Below, piece after piece: positions 12,240 through 24,672 of a stretch of DNA of 64,000 nucleotides. Where the stretch lies: the NCBI GenBank assembly GCA_963383645.1, contig OY726560.1, positions 68,635,023 to 68,699,022 on the forward strand, given 5' to 3'. The notes beneath the pieces are model-generated. The model worked only from the letters and a program-made list of their open reading frames with translations. It searched no databases and was not told the origin of the DNA. The position numbers and the translations under genes were made by a program. Source of the stretch: Muscardinus avellanarius (lineage: Eukaryota > Chordata > Mammalia > Rodentia > Gliridae). How positions within the stretch are numbered: the first letter of the stretch is position 1; the number at the start of each line of letters is the position of its first letter.

Positions 12240-13220
12240 AAAGAAACAAAATATTTGTTTCTTGACAAACTACACTGTAAAAGAAATATTGCTTCTGAGA
12301 TTTTGTGTTTTTTTATTTAACCTGTGCTCTTAGGATGTACTTTCTGAGTTTAAAGCTTTTATGTTAGAGAATAACTCCTCTCATAGTCTCAATTTTCATT
12401 ACCAAAATTGAGGTGCATAAAGCTTATTTGGCCCTTTTGTGTTGGATAAACTGGGATAAGTTTCTTATCTTATACTACCGTTCTGTAAAATACATCTTAA
12501 TGCAGCCACCAGCATATAGAACTCAGATGGTTTGAAAATATTAACAATGCTGTTTGAGCAAGTTTTGGATTATAAATATCAAAAGTCCATAAATAGAAGA
12601 TAAGAGCATCAAATTGTAACTTAAAAATGACAAGTTCTCCAGTTTTCATCTCCTGATATTTTTGCTTATATTATGGGGTACAGATTCTCTCTTTTGTGAT
12701 AAAATAAAAGAATGCATTATAAAATGATAACACAATATGTACAGCTTTGGAAAATGTTAACTTCTTTGAACTAGTCTTATAATGCTGCATCTGTTATTTC
12801 CCTTACAAGGTAGGATTCATGAGGCCTAAAATGTCTACAGTTATAGAAGCCAGAGACCTTCTTTCTGCTAGAGAACCTCAGGGTGTCCATAACTACAAAT
12901 TAGGGAACTGGCCAACTTAGGGAACTGGGCAACTAGAGCAAATGCATAGTAAGAAAAGCAGATACATATTTTTATACTTTATAAAAGTTTAAATATTTCA
13001 TATTGCAGAATATAATATATATACTTACATTTTTAGGAAAATTTGATCATAATAATGCTTTTTATAATAAGGGTATTTGTCTTTAAATAAAAGAATAAGC
13101 CTGGATTTATTCTAACACACTGAGAAAAAGTTGGGTTCTTATTACATGTTCTTTTCAGAAAGTTGCCTATGATAATTAAAAGAAAATAAGAAATTAGAAG
13201 GGAAACAAATATCTAAAGGA
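12240..13220. other. Unique intron-like DNA
   Basis: No recognised repeat or coding signal. Confidence 0.45.
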
Positions 13221-13229
13221 AAGTATTTG

Positions 13230-14616
13230 AGACTTCCAGGAAGATGGTGACTGAGGGAAGCAGTACATATCAGTCTTGCTGACACTTGATCTCTATCTAT
13301 TTCATTCTGACAAAAGAAATAGCAGCAAAAATTTTGACAAAGCACTGACAAGTGAAAAGCAACAGAAAAAAAGCTAGAGGACAGATCATGGAGCAGAAAG
13401 GTACCCTCCCCACCCCCAGTGGCTTTTGCTGTGGGCACCGCCATAGAGCCATCTTGCCTCACCATGACAGGATTGCCAGAAACCCACAGCAAAAATGCCA
13501 ATGACTTGAAATAAAATAAGCATCTGTAGCTCATTGTAATTGTAGGCCATGAGTTCCTTCTGCAAAAACACTAGCCAAGACTTGCAGCTGTGGTGGATGA
13601 GCTCACTGTGTTCTCCAAAGTTCTAGCGCAGAATTCAGCAATACCCACTGTCCCCACAGGAGACTGCCAAGCATAGTTACAGGGACTTATGGAGCCAGCA
13701 ATAGATTTGCAGGGTCTGAGACCTTGTGGTTCAACCTGGTAAAGGTGGGGGTGGAGAGGGTGGAGTCTGCTGTTGGACATAGCAGAGGCTCAGACAAGCA
13801 GAAAACCCCCAAGGCCAATCAGGCAAAAAGGCCTACAATCCCCAGGGTTCAGAACTCTAGTAAGACCTCTGAGATCACCACAGACCACCCAATTGTGGTG
13901 AAAGGGGAGAAGTAAGACCAGCCCAACCCTAGCTGTAGAGAATAGGGACTCCTATAGGGACACTGAGTCTGGTCCCTGTGGCACTTGCTGCTTATGCAAG
14001 AAGAGAGAGACTTGGGCTCAAAATAGGTAAAAAGCATAGAGGTAGACCTACACCTAACACTAGATCCAGCTCTACTGATACTGGCCACCTGCATAGACTG
14101 GGAGAGACTCAGAAATCCAGTCTTGAAGCAGGAAAAGTGCTGGTGGCACTCCATACCTGCACAGAAAAAGAGACTGCAGAGGCCAAGTCTACTTAAATAT
14201 ATATATATAATTGCATTATATATGTATATATGTATATTATTGCATTATTTTGTATATGTTTTGTTGTGTGTGTGTGTGTATGCTTGTTTGTTTGCTCTCT
14301 TCCCCAATCCTTTCACAAGCCTCTTCATTCATACATATCTACTCCCTTCTCTCCATCCCTGTTTTATTCTTTTCTTCTCTCTTCTTTGTTTTGTATTAAA
14401 TCCACTTTATCTCTAATCTCTACTACATACTACCTTAGCAAACTCATACTCTCATTCTATTCAATTCTATCTGCTACTTCACCCTATTTTTGAAATTATA
14501 ATTTCATCACTTTACTCCTCACTCAACCTTCACCACTGAGTACAACACAACTTACCCTTGTATATAGGAGCTGACACCTACAGACTGAGAGAAATCCAAC
14601 AAAAGCAACAACAAAA
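13230..14616 (+). promoter_or_regulatory. L1 5' UTR (single-copy type, no monomers)
   Basis: Starts AGACTTCCAGGAAGATGGTG just inside the target-site duplication. It is CpG-poor and richer in GC than its surroundings at 13,380-14,190, then AT-rich with AT/GT simple repeats at 14,205-14,280. It is unlike the monomeric leader at 48.9-50.4 kb, so at least two L1 promoter types exist in this genome. Confidence 0.6.
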
Positions 14617-15330
14617 ATGCAAACTTCTGAAATCATGAGAAGGAGGAATAACAAGGAAGCAATGAGCTCCCACAGTCCCACAATAACAAAACCTGAAAAC
14701 ACAGAATTGCAGAGATTGCCAAAAGAACAATTCAGAAATTTGACAGTAGAAATGATATATGATTTCCAAAGAGAATTTAGAGAGAGCCTAAAAGAAATAA
14801 AGGATGCAGTCATTAAAGTGAAGGCATCAATACAAACTATAAGCAATAGATTAGACCACATGGATAATAGATCTCACTCTTAGAAAATAAAAATGAACAC
14901 ATAGAATGCAATTTAGAAAAAAACAATTCAATGGCATAAAATGGCCACTAAAGAGATACGAGCCCATCTTAAAAGAGCTAACCTAAGAATAATAGGCATA
15001 GAAGAGGGAATAGAAGGTGAAATCAAAGGTGAAAACAATCTTCAAAGAATTAATAAAAAAATTCCAAACTTAGAGAAAGAGGTTGATACACAGATAGAGA
15101 AAACTTAAAAAAACTCCCTTTAGACAAGATTAGAGAAAAGGTTCATCATACCACATACTAGTCAGACTGACCAATGTGGAAGCCAAGGAGAGAATCTTAA
15201 AGGCAACAAAAACCAAATACCAAGTTTTATACAGAGGCAAACCAGTTAAAATCACTCTAGACTTCCCAAACCACATCATGAAAGCCAGGAGGGCCTTGAG
15301 TAACATATTCTAAACTCTGAAAGAAAACAA
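14617..15330 (+). pseudogene. L1 ORF1 (RNA-binding chaperone), decayed
   Basis: ATG at 14,617 opens 88 codons (MQTSEIMRRRNNKEAM...), containing a charged heptad-like coiled-coil region (FQREFRESLKEIKDAVIKVK) before a stop at 14,881. Downstream, in shifted frames, come an RRM-like ANLRIIGIEEG segment (~14,975) and the C-terminal domain signature KATKTKYQVLYRGKPVKITL (~15,200-15,270), ending FPNHIMKARR. ORF1 protein coats L1 RNA as a trimer. Frame breaks disable it. Confidence 0.8.
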
Positions 15331-15650
15331 TTTTTAGGCAAAAATGTCCTACCCAGCAAAAATATATCTCAAATTCAACAGAGAAATAAAAATATTTCAG
15401 GACAAACAGAAGTTGAAATAATTTATGTCTTCCAAACCAGCACTGAAGAAAATACTCAAAGAGATTAACTGTGAAGAAATAAATAATAAATGCCAGAACC
15501 AAAGAAACAATAATTTTCATCAAAAAACAACTAAGCAAAAAGAACAAGCACTACCTCAAAAAGAAGTCAAAATTCAAAATTTTAGGAATTAAAAATCATC
15601 TTTCAATAATCACGCTGAATATAAATGACCTCAAAACCCAATAAAAAGAC
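15331..15650 (+). other. L1 segment between ORF1 and ORF2
   Basis: A-rich stretch beginning ctgaaagaaaacaatttt and containing a diverged tacccagcaaaaatat segment. Older mammalian L1 and HAL1 elements carry a comparable stretch here; human L1PA and mouse L1 do not keep it in this form. Confidence 0.45.
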
Positions 15651-17486
15651 ATAAGGTGGCAAAACAAATTAAAAACCAGCATCCATCTATCTTCTGCCTG
15701 CAAAAAACACACCTTACAAGTAAAGATAATAAGCTAAAAGGGCTAGAGCAAGGTAATCTGTGCCAAGGAAACTTGAAGAGAAGGAGGAATAGCAACTATG
15801 ATATTAGACGAGTTAGACTTAAAGCTGAAGCTTATCAGAAGAGACAAAGCTGGACATTTTTTACTGGTAAAAGGAACAATCCAGCAAGAGAAAATAATAA
15901 TAGCCAATATTTATGCCCCAAACTTATGTGCAGCTACTTTCATAAAACAAACTTTTGTGACATTAAGTCACACATCGATTTCAATACAATAATACTGGGA
16001 GATTTCAACAACCTCTCACACTGCTAGACAGATCTTCTAAAAAAAAAAAAAAGAAAGAAAGGTAAGTAAAGATGCCTTAGACATAAAGAACACCATAAAC
16101 CAAATGAACCTATTTGATACATACAAAATATCTCACATAACTACAGCAGAGTTCACATTTTTCTCAGCTTCTCACAGAAATTCTCCAAAATAAATCACAT
16201 CCTGGGCCACAAAGGGAGCACTAGCAAATTCAAAAAATGTGACATACTTCTTTGTGTCTTTTCAGACCACAATAGAATGAAACTAAAAATAAAATATAAA
16301 AAGACCAAGAGTAACCACATAAACATGTGTGACTAAACACCACACTGCTGAATGAGGAATAGGTTATAGAAGAAGTAAGGGGTGAAATCAAGAAATTCCT
16401 AGAAACAAATGAAAATTGAGATACAATATACCAAAACCTCTGGAGCACCTTGAAAGCATTAGTAAGAGGAAAAATCATTGTACTAAGTGCCCCCATAAGA
16501 AGAACAGAACATCACCAAACATAATGACATACTTCAAAGCCCCTGAAAAGCAGAAACAATCTTACCACAAAGCCAGGAGAAGACAGGAAATTATTAAAAT
16601 CAGAGCATAAATCAATGAAGTAGAGAATAAAATAACAATACAAAAATCAACAAAAGCAAAAGCTTGTTTCTTCAAAATATAAACAAGATAGATAAACCAA
16701 CCACTAGCCAACCTAATCAGAGAGAGAGAGAGAATCAATTCAAATTACAAAAGATATTACCACAGACAGCATGGAAATCCAGAGCACTGTAGAGAATCAC
16801 AGTAGAAGGAATACTGTACCTATATATCATAAAGGCAATATACAATAGGTCCACAACCAACATCATATTAAATGAGGGAAAACTGTGAGAATTTCCCCTA
16901 TAAACAGGAACAAGACAAAGATTTCCATTATCACCACTTATTTTTAATATAGCACTTAAGACTCAAGCCAGAGCAATAAGGCAAGAAAAGAAAATCAAAG
17001 GAGTACAAATAGGAAAAGAAGAACTAAAACTATCACTATTTGCAGATGACATGATACTATACAAAAAAACCAACAAACTCAACCAAAAAGCTTATAGAAC
17101 TTATATAGCCAAGTGTCTGGATACAAAATCAATCTTAAACCAAAAGCTTTCCTGTTTGCCAACTACAAATTCACTGAAAAAGAAATCCAGAAAATACTTC
17201 CACTTAGGATATCCCTCAAAAAAAAAATACTTAGGAATAAACCTAACCAAGGATTTTATTTCTACAAAGAAAATTATAAAACATTAAAAAAAAGCAATCA
17301 AAAAACACCTTAGGCCAGGCATGGTGGCGCACGTTTGTAATCCTGTGCTTGGGAGGTGGAGACAGGAGGATCACGCAGGTTCAAAGTCAGCCTCACTGGA
17401 TTAAGAGACCCTTTTTCCAAATAAAAATATAAAAATAGGTCTGGGAGAGTAGCCCAGAGATAGAAGGGTTTCCAGGAAACCCAGTG

Positions 17487-17533
<47 letters not shown>

Positions 17534-17820
17534 TAAACCTTAGGAGATGAAGAGATCTTCAATGTTCTTGGATAGGCAGAACAAATATCATCAAAATGGC
17601 CATTCTTCCAAAAGTGAACTACAGATTCAATACAGTAGCCATTAAATCACCATATTCATTTCTCACAGAAATAAAAACCAGTCCTTAAATTCATTTGGAA
17701 CAATAAAAAATCCAGAATAGCCAAAGTAGTTCTCAACAACAAAAACCATGCAGGAACCAACACAATACCTGATTTTAAACTATCATACAAAGTCATAGTA
17801 ATAAAAACAGCATTGTATTG

Positions 17821-17861
<41 letters not shown>

Positions 17862-18980
17862 CCAGACACATAGACTAATGGAGCAGAATAGAAGCGTCAG
17901 AAAAAAATCTGCACACTTACCACCAACTTATTTGACAAAGGGTTCAAAGGGTTCAAAAACCTACAGTGGAAAAAACATAGCCTCTTCAACAAGTGGTGTT
18001 GGCACAACTGGTTAACCATATGCAGAAAAACAAAAATAATGCCTACTTTTCACCCTGTGCAAGAGTAAATTCAAGATGTGTTAAAGACTTGGAAATAATT
18101 CCAGAGACATTGAGGTTCCTTGAAGAGGTCATAGGTCCAACATTGCAACACATATGCACAGGTAAAAACTTTCTCAAAAAGACCCCAAAGTCACAAGAAA
18201 CTAAAAGGAGGATCAATAAGTGAGATTGCATTAAACTGAAGGGCTTCTATCAAGGAAAAGAAACTACCAAGAACCTCAACAGAGAGTTGACATAATGGGA
18301 GAAAATATTTGCCAACTACTTCTTTGACAGAGGACTGATTTCTCGAATATACAGAGAACTCAAAAAACTCAGCACTAAGAAAATAAACAACCTAATCAAG
18401 AAATGGGCAAGTGAACTAAATAGACATTTCACAAATAAATTCAAATGGCCAATAAATGTATGAAAAAGTGCTCAATCTCATTAGCAATTAGAGAGATGAA
18501 AATCAAAACTACCCTGAGATTTTACTTAACTCCAACTAGAATAGCAATCATTCAAAACACAAACAATAACAAATGCCAGTGAGGATGTGGAGAAGTGGGG
18601 ACTCTAATACACTGTTGGTGAAATTGCAAATTAGTGCAACCACTTTGGAAAACAGTATGGAGGATCCTCAGAAAAATGAGAATGAACCTACCATATTATC
18701 CAGCAACACCACTTCTGGGTATCTACCCAAAAGAATAGAAACCAAAACACCAAACTAATGAATGCATATCTATGTTCATAGCTGCACAATGCACAATTAC
18801 CAAATATACAATTAGCCAAGATGTCCATCAACAGAAGAATGGATTACAAAACTATGGGATATGTACACAATGGAATTTTACTCAGCTATAAAAAAAAACA
18901 AAATTATATCATTTACAAGGAAATGAATGAAACTGAAGAACATTATGCTAAGTGAGATTAGTCAGTCACAAAAAGTAAGA
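15651..18980 (+). pseudogene. L1 ORF2 (endonuclease and reverse transcriptase), decayed
   Basis: Endonuclease region: ICLQKTHLTSKD-like at ~15,690 and LGDFNN at ~15,995, the conserved GDFN motif. Reverse transcriptase: LSLFADDMILY at ~17,030-17,060, the FADD catalytic box. The C-terminal region runs to ~18,980, with WTKLW-type codons near 18,840-18,900. Much of the RT fingers region is deleted near 16,720-16,790, a SINE sits at 17,314, and a (CA)n lies at 17,820-17,857. Many frameshifts and stops. Confidence 0.85.
17314..17536 (+). mobile_element. B1-dID SINE inside L1 ORF2
   Basis: Complete dimer of the short-middle type. Its last bases (cccagtgccacacac) run into a (CA)n block, 17,490-17,531. 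Flanking accttag is present on both sides (17,307-17,313; 17,537-17,543). Confidence 0.9.
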
Positions 18981-18989
18981 AATAGGATG

Positions 18990-19292
18990 CTTCCCCTATG
19001 AGGAAGGTAGGGAGAAAAAGGGTCATAGGAGAAATTCTAGAAGGAGGAGAAACCATAGATGAGTAAATAAGGAGGCCTAAATGGGGGCAATGGAAGAGGG
19101 GGGAGAAAATTACCTAATGTGCATGATATACATTCACAAACAAATCAAAGTCAATCACTAAGCCAAACATAAGAAGGAGGGAAGGGGAGAATGAGATGGG
19201 AATTGGGAAAGAGCTAAAACAATGTGTACATTTATGCCTCTACCATCTTGTACTCCATTACAATGTATGACTGCAACACACAAAATTTTTTT
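18990..19292 (+). other. L1 3' UTR
   Basis: G-rich polypurine tract (ggaagaggggggagaaaa, ~19,090), atatacattcacaaacaaatcaaagtcaatcac, a second purine tract (19,170-19,215) and an end in acacaaaatttttt rather than a clear A tail. Matches other L1 3' ends in the window. Confidence 0.75.
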
Positions 19293-19489
19293 AAGTATTT
19301 GTTGAAATAATTTCTAAATAAGAGGGTGAGACATTTAAGATAAAAGTTTATATTGAAGCCCTCATATTCCTATGAGCCTACTTTATATTTCACATGTGTT
19401 AATCTTCATGTACTAGGCAGAAATGAAAGAGAAACTGATATAAAATTATATGAATTATAGTAACACATCTTTTCTCTAGCTCAAAATTT

Positions 19490-19635
19490 CCATGCATGAT
19501 TTTACTTGATCTTCATAAAATCCTGTAAACATTTTTTATTACCCCCATTTTCTGATGGCAAATCTAATATTTGAAGGAAAGAAGTTAGTGTCCTCAAATC
19601 ATAGTATTAGAGGTAATTTCAATGAAAATTGAAAC
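19490..19635 (-). mobile_element. MIR SINE remnant
   Basis: Antisense core: ttacttgatcttcataaaat, ttattacccccattttctga. Diverged. Confidence 0.6.
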
Positions 19636-20140
19636 AAAAGCTTTCACATACATTGTTCATGCTGTTATTAATTCTACTACTATGTTATATACACTGCTTC
19701 CATAAAATTAACTTCATAAAGTTTTTTCTACTATATTAGTATTACTTTGCATTAACATTTTAAAATACAGAATCCCTAAATGTCAGTAATTAAAAGTTAG
19801 ATATGATAGCACTTAAAAAACAAAAAATACCTGGCCCGATAAACTCCTGGCAAGTAAGTTTCAAAAAAATTAAAATGTTATGTAAAATTTTAAGCAGTTC
19901 TCATTCTAATTTAAATAAATTTACCCTATATTAACTTAGGGCATTGGATTATCTTTTACACAAAGAAACTAAAAGTTGGAAAATACAATAAAACCATGAG
20001 ATTTAATTTATCTCCATTAGAACTCTGGCAAATTTTTCCATTGTTTCTAATGCTCATCTATTTGAACGTTTTAGAGCAATAATAATATTTTCATTATAGT
20101 TAAAGATATTTTCTCTGAAATTATAGAAGATAATACATTT

Positions 20141-20332
20141 TTTTTTTACTTTTTTTTTGGTACTGGGGTTCCTGGAAGCCCTTCTACCTCCGGGCTATGC
20201 TCCCAGACCTATTTTTTTATATATTTGGAAACAGGGTCTCCTAAGCCAGTGCGGCTGGCTTCAAACCTGTGCGATCCTCCTGTCTCCACCTCCCAAGCGC
20301 AGGGATTACAAGCATGCGCCACCACGCCCGGC
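20141..20332 (-). mobile_element. B1-dID SINE
   Basis: Complete antisense short-middle dimer. Duplication aagataatacattt / aagatgatacattt at 20,127-20,140 and 20,333-20,346. Confidence 0.93.
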
Positions 20333-20346
20333 AAGATGATACATTT

Positions 20347-22660
20347 GAAAAGAAAATTTTAATATTTTTATTTCAAAAGAAATGCACACATAGGACCAGA
20401 TTAAACATTTGGGATTTTGAAAATTTGTTAACAAAATTATTGTTAAAATTTTTTTGAATAAGAGATTCATTTCACAAAAGCTATCATTTTTCAGATGATG
20501 AAAATAATTGGCATGTTTTGTGACCACTTTTTTATGTATATTTACTATTCAATTTCAATAATTTTAAGGTTTATATTCAGAGATTGTTAAATAAGTTTTC
20601 AATGATATTTTGATATACTGAAATCTAAACATATTCCTATAGTTATACAACTAGTCTTAAACAATTCAGTAAAGAGTTGCAATATCTCATTAATATCTAT
20701 TGATTTTGATAATAATATGCAAGTAATTGCTGAAGTACTTTGCATTTCCTTTACACTTTTTCAAGCAAGGAAAAAACATAATAAAGTTATGACTTTACAC
20801 CACTTTCAAATAGCTCTTAAATAAAGCAGAATATTTAAATTTGATCAAATTACATGAAAATCATTACCATAGATAAACTAATCATCTTGAAGTATGACAT
20901 CACCATTTTATTAAGTATTTGAAAAGAGAAAGTTTATTTCAAAAGCAACAGAACCCTAATAATGTTTAACACTGGTTTTGAATTTGAATGGGATTTACTT
21001 ATACAATGAAGTAATGTAAAACCATAAAAATTGTGCTATTTCAAATATTTTCATATTTATCAATATAATTCAAGAGCATTTTAAAGCTTATAGATTTTCA
21101 ACATGTTTATGATTTTCCACAGAAGCATATAGACATAGGACACAAATTTACAATTTTTTTCTTCTCTGACCTTTCTTCCCTCTTATTACTTTGCTAAGCT
21201 TTGCTTTTTCTAGTATAGATACATATGCAAGCACAAAACATTTTTCTTTTTTCCTAGAAATTATACAATTATATGCAAGAAAATTTAAGACAGTAATTTT
21301 CTTTACCACCTAAATCAAATCACACAAATGTCTTCCCTTGCATAAATATATTTTTAAAAATAATAACTACAGTGCTTTGAACTGACATATCATATATTTT
21401 GGTTGCAAATACAATTGTAGCTCTTTTTTCTATAAGCTTTTTATTTCATTGTGCAAAACAATCCTTTTGTTGCTGTCAAAGACAATTTCACAAAGCTAAT
21501 GAAAGCTTTTTTTTCTTTGCCTAGAACTACACAAAGTGTCTATGAGTTAAGGAATCTAAGTTTATTTGGAAGAAATATTTGTATATAAATTCTAGTATCT
21601 TTATTCAATATTCCTTATAATCAGGACTAAAAGAAAAAAGTAACAGCATTTTCAGAGAACTTCCCATTTTTATCCCCATAACATCTTAGTGGAGTAGGAA
21701 GTTATATGTCTTACTAGCATTTTACAATTCATTGCTCGTAGTTCAGGTGACATAACTAGCAAAAGGCAGTATGAGGGTTGGAGCTGGGTCTTGGGCCAGT
21801 GCTTTTGCAATGTCACATACACCAAATCACATCATGGCACACTCTTTTTTCAAAGATCTCAGTGAAAGACGATAGCATTAATATGATGGAGCACATTAAC
21901 CTCTATCATTGGTATGTGTCAAACAATCGTAACTTATTCAAAGTCGTAGATAGATATTAAGCAGTGCTACTCACAAATACATTAGAAACAGCTATTTTGT
22001 AAATAAAGAAAATTTCACCTGGTATACAATTAAGATAAAGGAAAATGTCAATAACTCATTTATGGGTTTATACATTATTTATAAACTATTGAATTTATCC
22101 TGCTATGCTGATCTGCTTTAACCATTGGAATGTTTTTATGGGGAAAAAGTGCAGTATTTCTTATTAAAAGTGTAAGTATAAATCATGTAGTATGATGTAT
22201 ATACGTTGGTGGCATGCAGTATGATATTTATTTATAGGTCAGTCTCTACATACTAACACTTTGATACCTTGTTGAAAAAACAAAAATGAAGAATGAAGAG
22301 AATGGAACACGAATACAATGCCAGGCACAAAACAAATACATCTAGAAGGCAGTGAAGTGGCTATGAATCACATTTAAGGAAAGCCAAGAAAAAAATACTA
22401 AATAAAGTTTTAATATAATAAAACAGAATTAGAAAGAAACCATCTTCTTGGGCCTATGCTAGGCTCCTTTTATAACTTACATGGCTTTCCTACTCTAAAC
22501 AGTTTATAGTTCAACTCTTGTGAATATATAAGGAAGAAGATAGTTAAAAAGGTGAAACAAACTACATTAGCCAAGGTTTGTTAGCAACACTTCATTGTCC
22601 CTAAGAGGCACCTCAGGGAGCTTGGTTTACTGAGAAACTTTTACTACATAATCTTATGTT
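20347..22660. other. AT-rich unique DNA with one MIR
   Basis: Apart from the probable MIR at 21,680-21,830 I see no repeat and no exon with splice sites. Confidence 0.5.
21680..21830 (-). mobile_element. Probable MIR remnant
   Basis: Antisense MIR-like pattern around gtgacataactagcaaaagg and gttggagctgggtcttgggc. Diverged. Confidence 0.5.
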
Positions 22661-22678
22661 AAAAACATTAGACGTTCA

Positions 22679-22866
22679 GCCGGGCATGGTGGTGCACGCT
22701 TGTAATCCCTGCGCTTGGGAGGCTGAGACAGGAGGATCACACAGGTTCAAAACCAGCCTCGGCTACTTAGTGAGACCCTGTTTCCAAATAAAATATGAAA
22801 TAGGTCTGGGAGTATAGCCCAGAGGTAGAAAGCCTCTGGGTTCCAGTACCACCAAAAACAAAAACA
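22679..22866 (+). mobile_element. B1-dID SINE
   Basis: Complete dimer. An 18-bp target duplication with one mismatch, aaaaacattagacgttca and aaaaacattagactttca, at 22,661-22,678 and 22,867-22,884. Confidence 0.94.
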
Positions 22867-22884
22867 AAAAACATTAGACTTTCA

Positions 22885-23986
22885 ATTATACTATTCCTCT
22901 TGCTTCCAGATATATTACATCTAACCAAAGAACTTTACCAACTATACCTACCAATTATACCTACTAGAATAGGGTTCTTGTATGGACCATACATTGCCTG
23001 CAAGGAATCTGTAGAAAGAGGGGAGGGGGGAATTCCTACTAAAACACTGACCCATGGGCTGCATCAAAATTTAATGAATCAAACCAAGGAGCAGGGAGCC
23101 GTGGGACCTGTATTTAACCAAGCTCCTGAAACAATTATAACAATCCAAATCTTGAGAATCTCCTCTAGTAGATGTTTGTATCTGTCAAAATTTGAACTCC
23201 TAGAAACTTGCACTTTATAAGCAATAGACATTTGAAAAATTAATAAGCATATGAATGAATGGGTGGAATAGTGGAGAATGGAAGCAAAAGCAACAACTCA
23301 TTTGGTTCTAAATAGAGCCAACATTAACTGCCTACATCCTTGTCTCAAAGCCCAAAGAAGTCAAGGCTATTAGAACCCATAAGGCTTAGCATTCCTCTTG
23401 CTGTTTTCCAGTATGAACTACATCTGTTCATCGTGCAGGTGCAGGCTGTCTGCAGAATGGAAGAACGTGTCTGAGTGACTTGACTCAGGTGTTCTCATTG
23501 TAACCTGGAGAAACCAGCCCAGTGCTACTCAACTCCTCGTGGGACACCTTCTACCCCGGCTCACTAGGCATGAATGCAGCACTGACGGGAAAGCTAGCTC
23601 AAGTTAGAAGTCAGAGCAGTGAAAGCTGTCCTGGGGGCATTATATAGATTTCCTATTACAGTAAATAAACTCATCATGCTTTATCAGGAGAAACTATCAC
23701 TTAGAATGTGAAACATTTTTCAGACATCTTCATGAAGCCCTAGTTTTCAATTGCACCAATTAATTTAGTGCAGCATCAAAAATATAGGGGTGAATTTTCT
23801 ATAATGTTTGATTAAGTATAGTTACCAACTGATAGAATAACTACTAGAATTTTTAAGGTCATGTATTTGAAGATGAGACCTATGTAGATGGAGGTAATAG
23901 AAGTTATTTTTTTAGTATCTGTAACTTAGAGCACTAACACCAGTAGTGTTTAAGAGTTATACCTGAAAATACCACAAATTTGATAT
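22885..23986. other. Unique DNA with a GC-richer patch
   Basis: 23,400-23,640 is clearly richer in GC than its neighbours and not a repeat I know. All frames have early stops (for example tctgagtgacttgactc), so it is not an obvious exon. Confidence 0.45.
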
Positions 23987-23997
23987 TTCAACTTCTT

Positions 23998-24220
23998 TTT
24001 TTTAATATTTTTAAATTTTTGCAGGTCTGGGGATGGAACCCAGGCCCATTCGACCTCCAAGCTACACCCTCTGAACTATTTTTTTATTATTTATTTTTAA
24101 ACAGGGTCTCACTAAGTTGCAAAGGGCCTCTCTAAGTAGTTGAGGCTGTCTTCAAACCCCGATCCTCCGGTCTCAGCCTCCCAAATGCTAGGATTACAAG
24201 CGTGCGCCACCACGCCCAGC
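23998..24220 (-). mobile_element. B1-dID SINE
   Basis: Complete antisense dimer of the older tail type (ggggatggaacccaggccca). Flanks ttcaacttctt / ttcaatttctt at 23,987-23,997 and 24,221-24,231. Confidence 0.88.
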
Positions 24221-24467
24221 TTCAATTTCTTATACATTTTAAATCTGTGTTAATTTGCTTTCAAACTATACTGAATAAATTTATAAGTAATATCTTAAGC
24301 AATGTTACAGTTAATAGTGAAAGCTCCATAGATTTAATTATTGAAAAGTCCTTAGACGTTTTATCAAGCATCTTTTTACGAAGAATTCCCATTTTAAAAT
24401 AACAACCTTTCTATTATCCTGATACTTCTAACAATTAATAGTCAAAAGAAGAAGAAAAAAGACAATG

Positions 24468-24672
24468 GAGCAGAGTATGGTGGCACATGCCTGTACTCTC
24501 AATACTTGGGGGATTGAGACAAGAGAATTACAGGTTTAAGGGCTGCTTCAGCAACGTAGTAAGACTCTCAGCAACCTAGAAAGACTGTTTCAAAAAACAA
24601 ACATATAAAAAGTGTTGGGAATGTAGCTCAGAATAAAAAGCTCTGGGTTCAGTTCTTAGTATGATATTAAGG
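24468..24672 (+). mobile_element. B1-dID SINE, diverged
   Basis: Head agagtatggtggcacatgcc; tail gttgggaatgtagctcagaa. Confidence 0.75.

Larger units (their letters stand above)
13230..19292 (+). mobile_element. Near-full-length L1 retrotransposon (decayed)
   Basis: A 9-bp duplication, aagtatttg, flanks it (13,221-13,229 and 19,293-19,301). Order: 5' UTR with aggaagatggtgactgag at its start (to ~14,616), ORF1 (~14,617-15,330), inter-ORF segment, ORF2 (~15,650-18,980) and 3' UTR. Compared with the copy at 36,700-37,700, about 0.8 kb of the reverse-transcriptase N-terminal region is missing near 16,720-16,790. A SINE interrupts ORF2 at 17,314-17,536. Many stops; it cannot encode active proteins. 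Confidence 0.9.

Noticed and set aside
13142..13534. 130-codon minus-strand frame
   Set aside because: Antisense chance frame across an L1 5' UTR.
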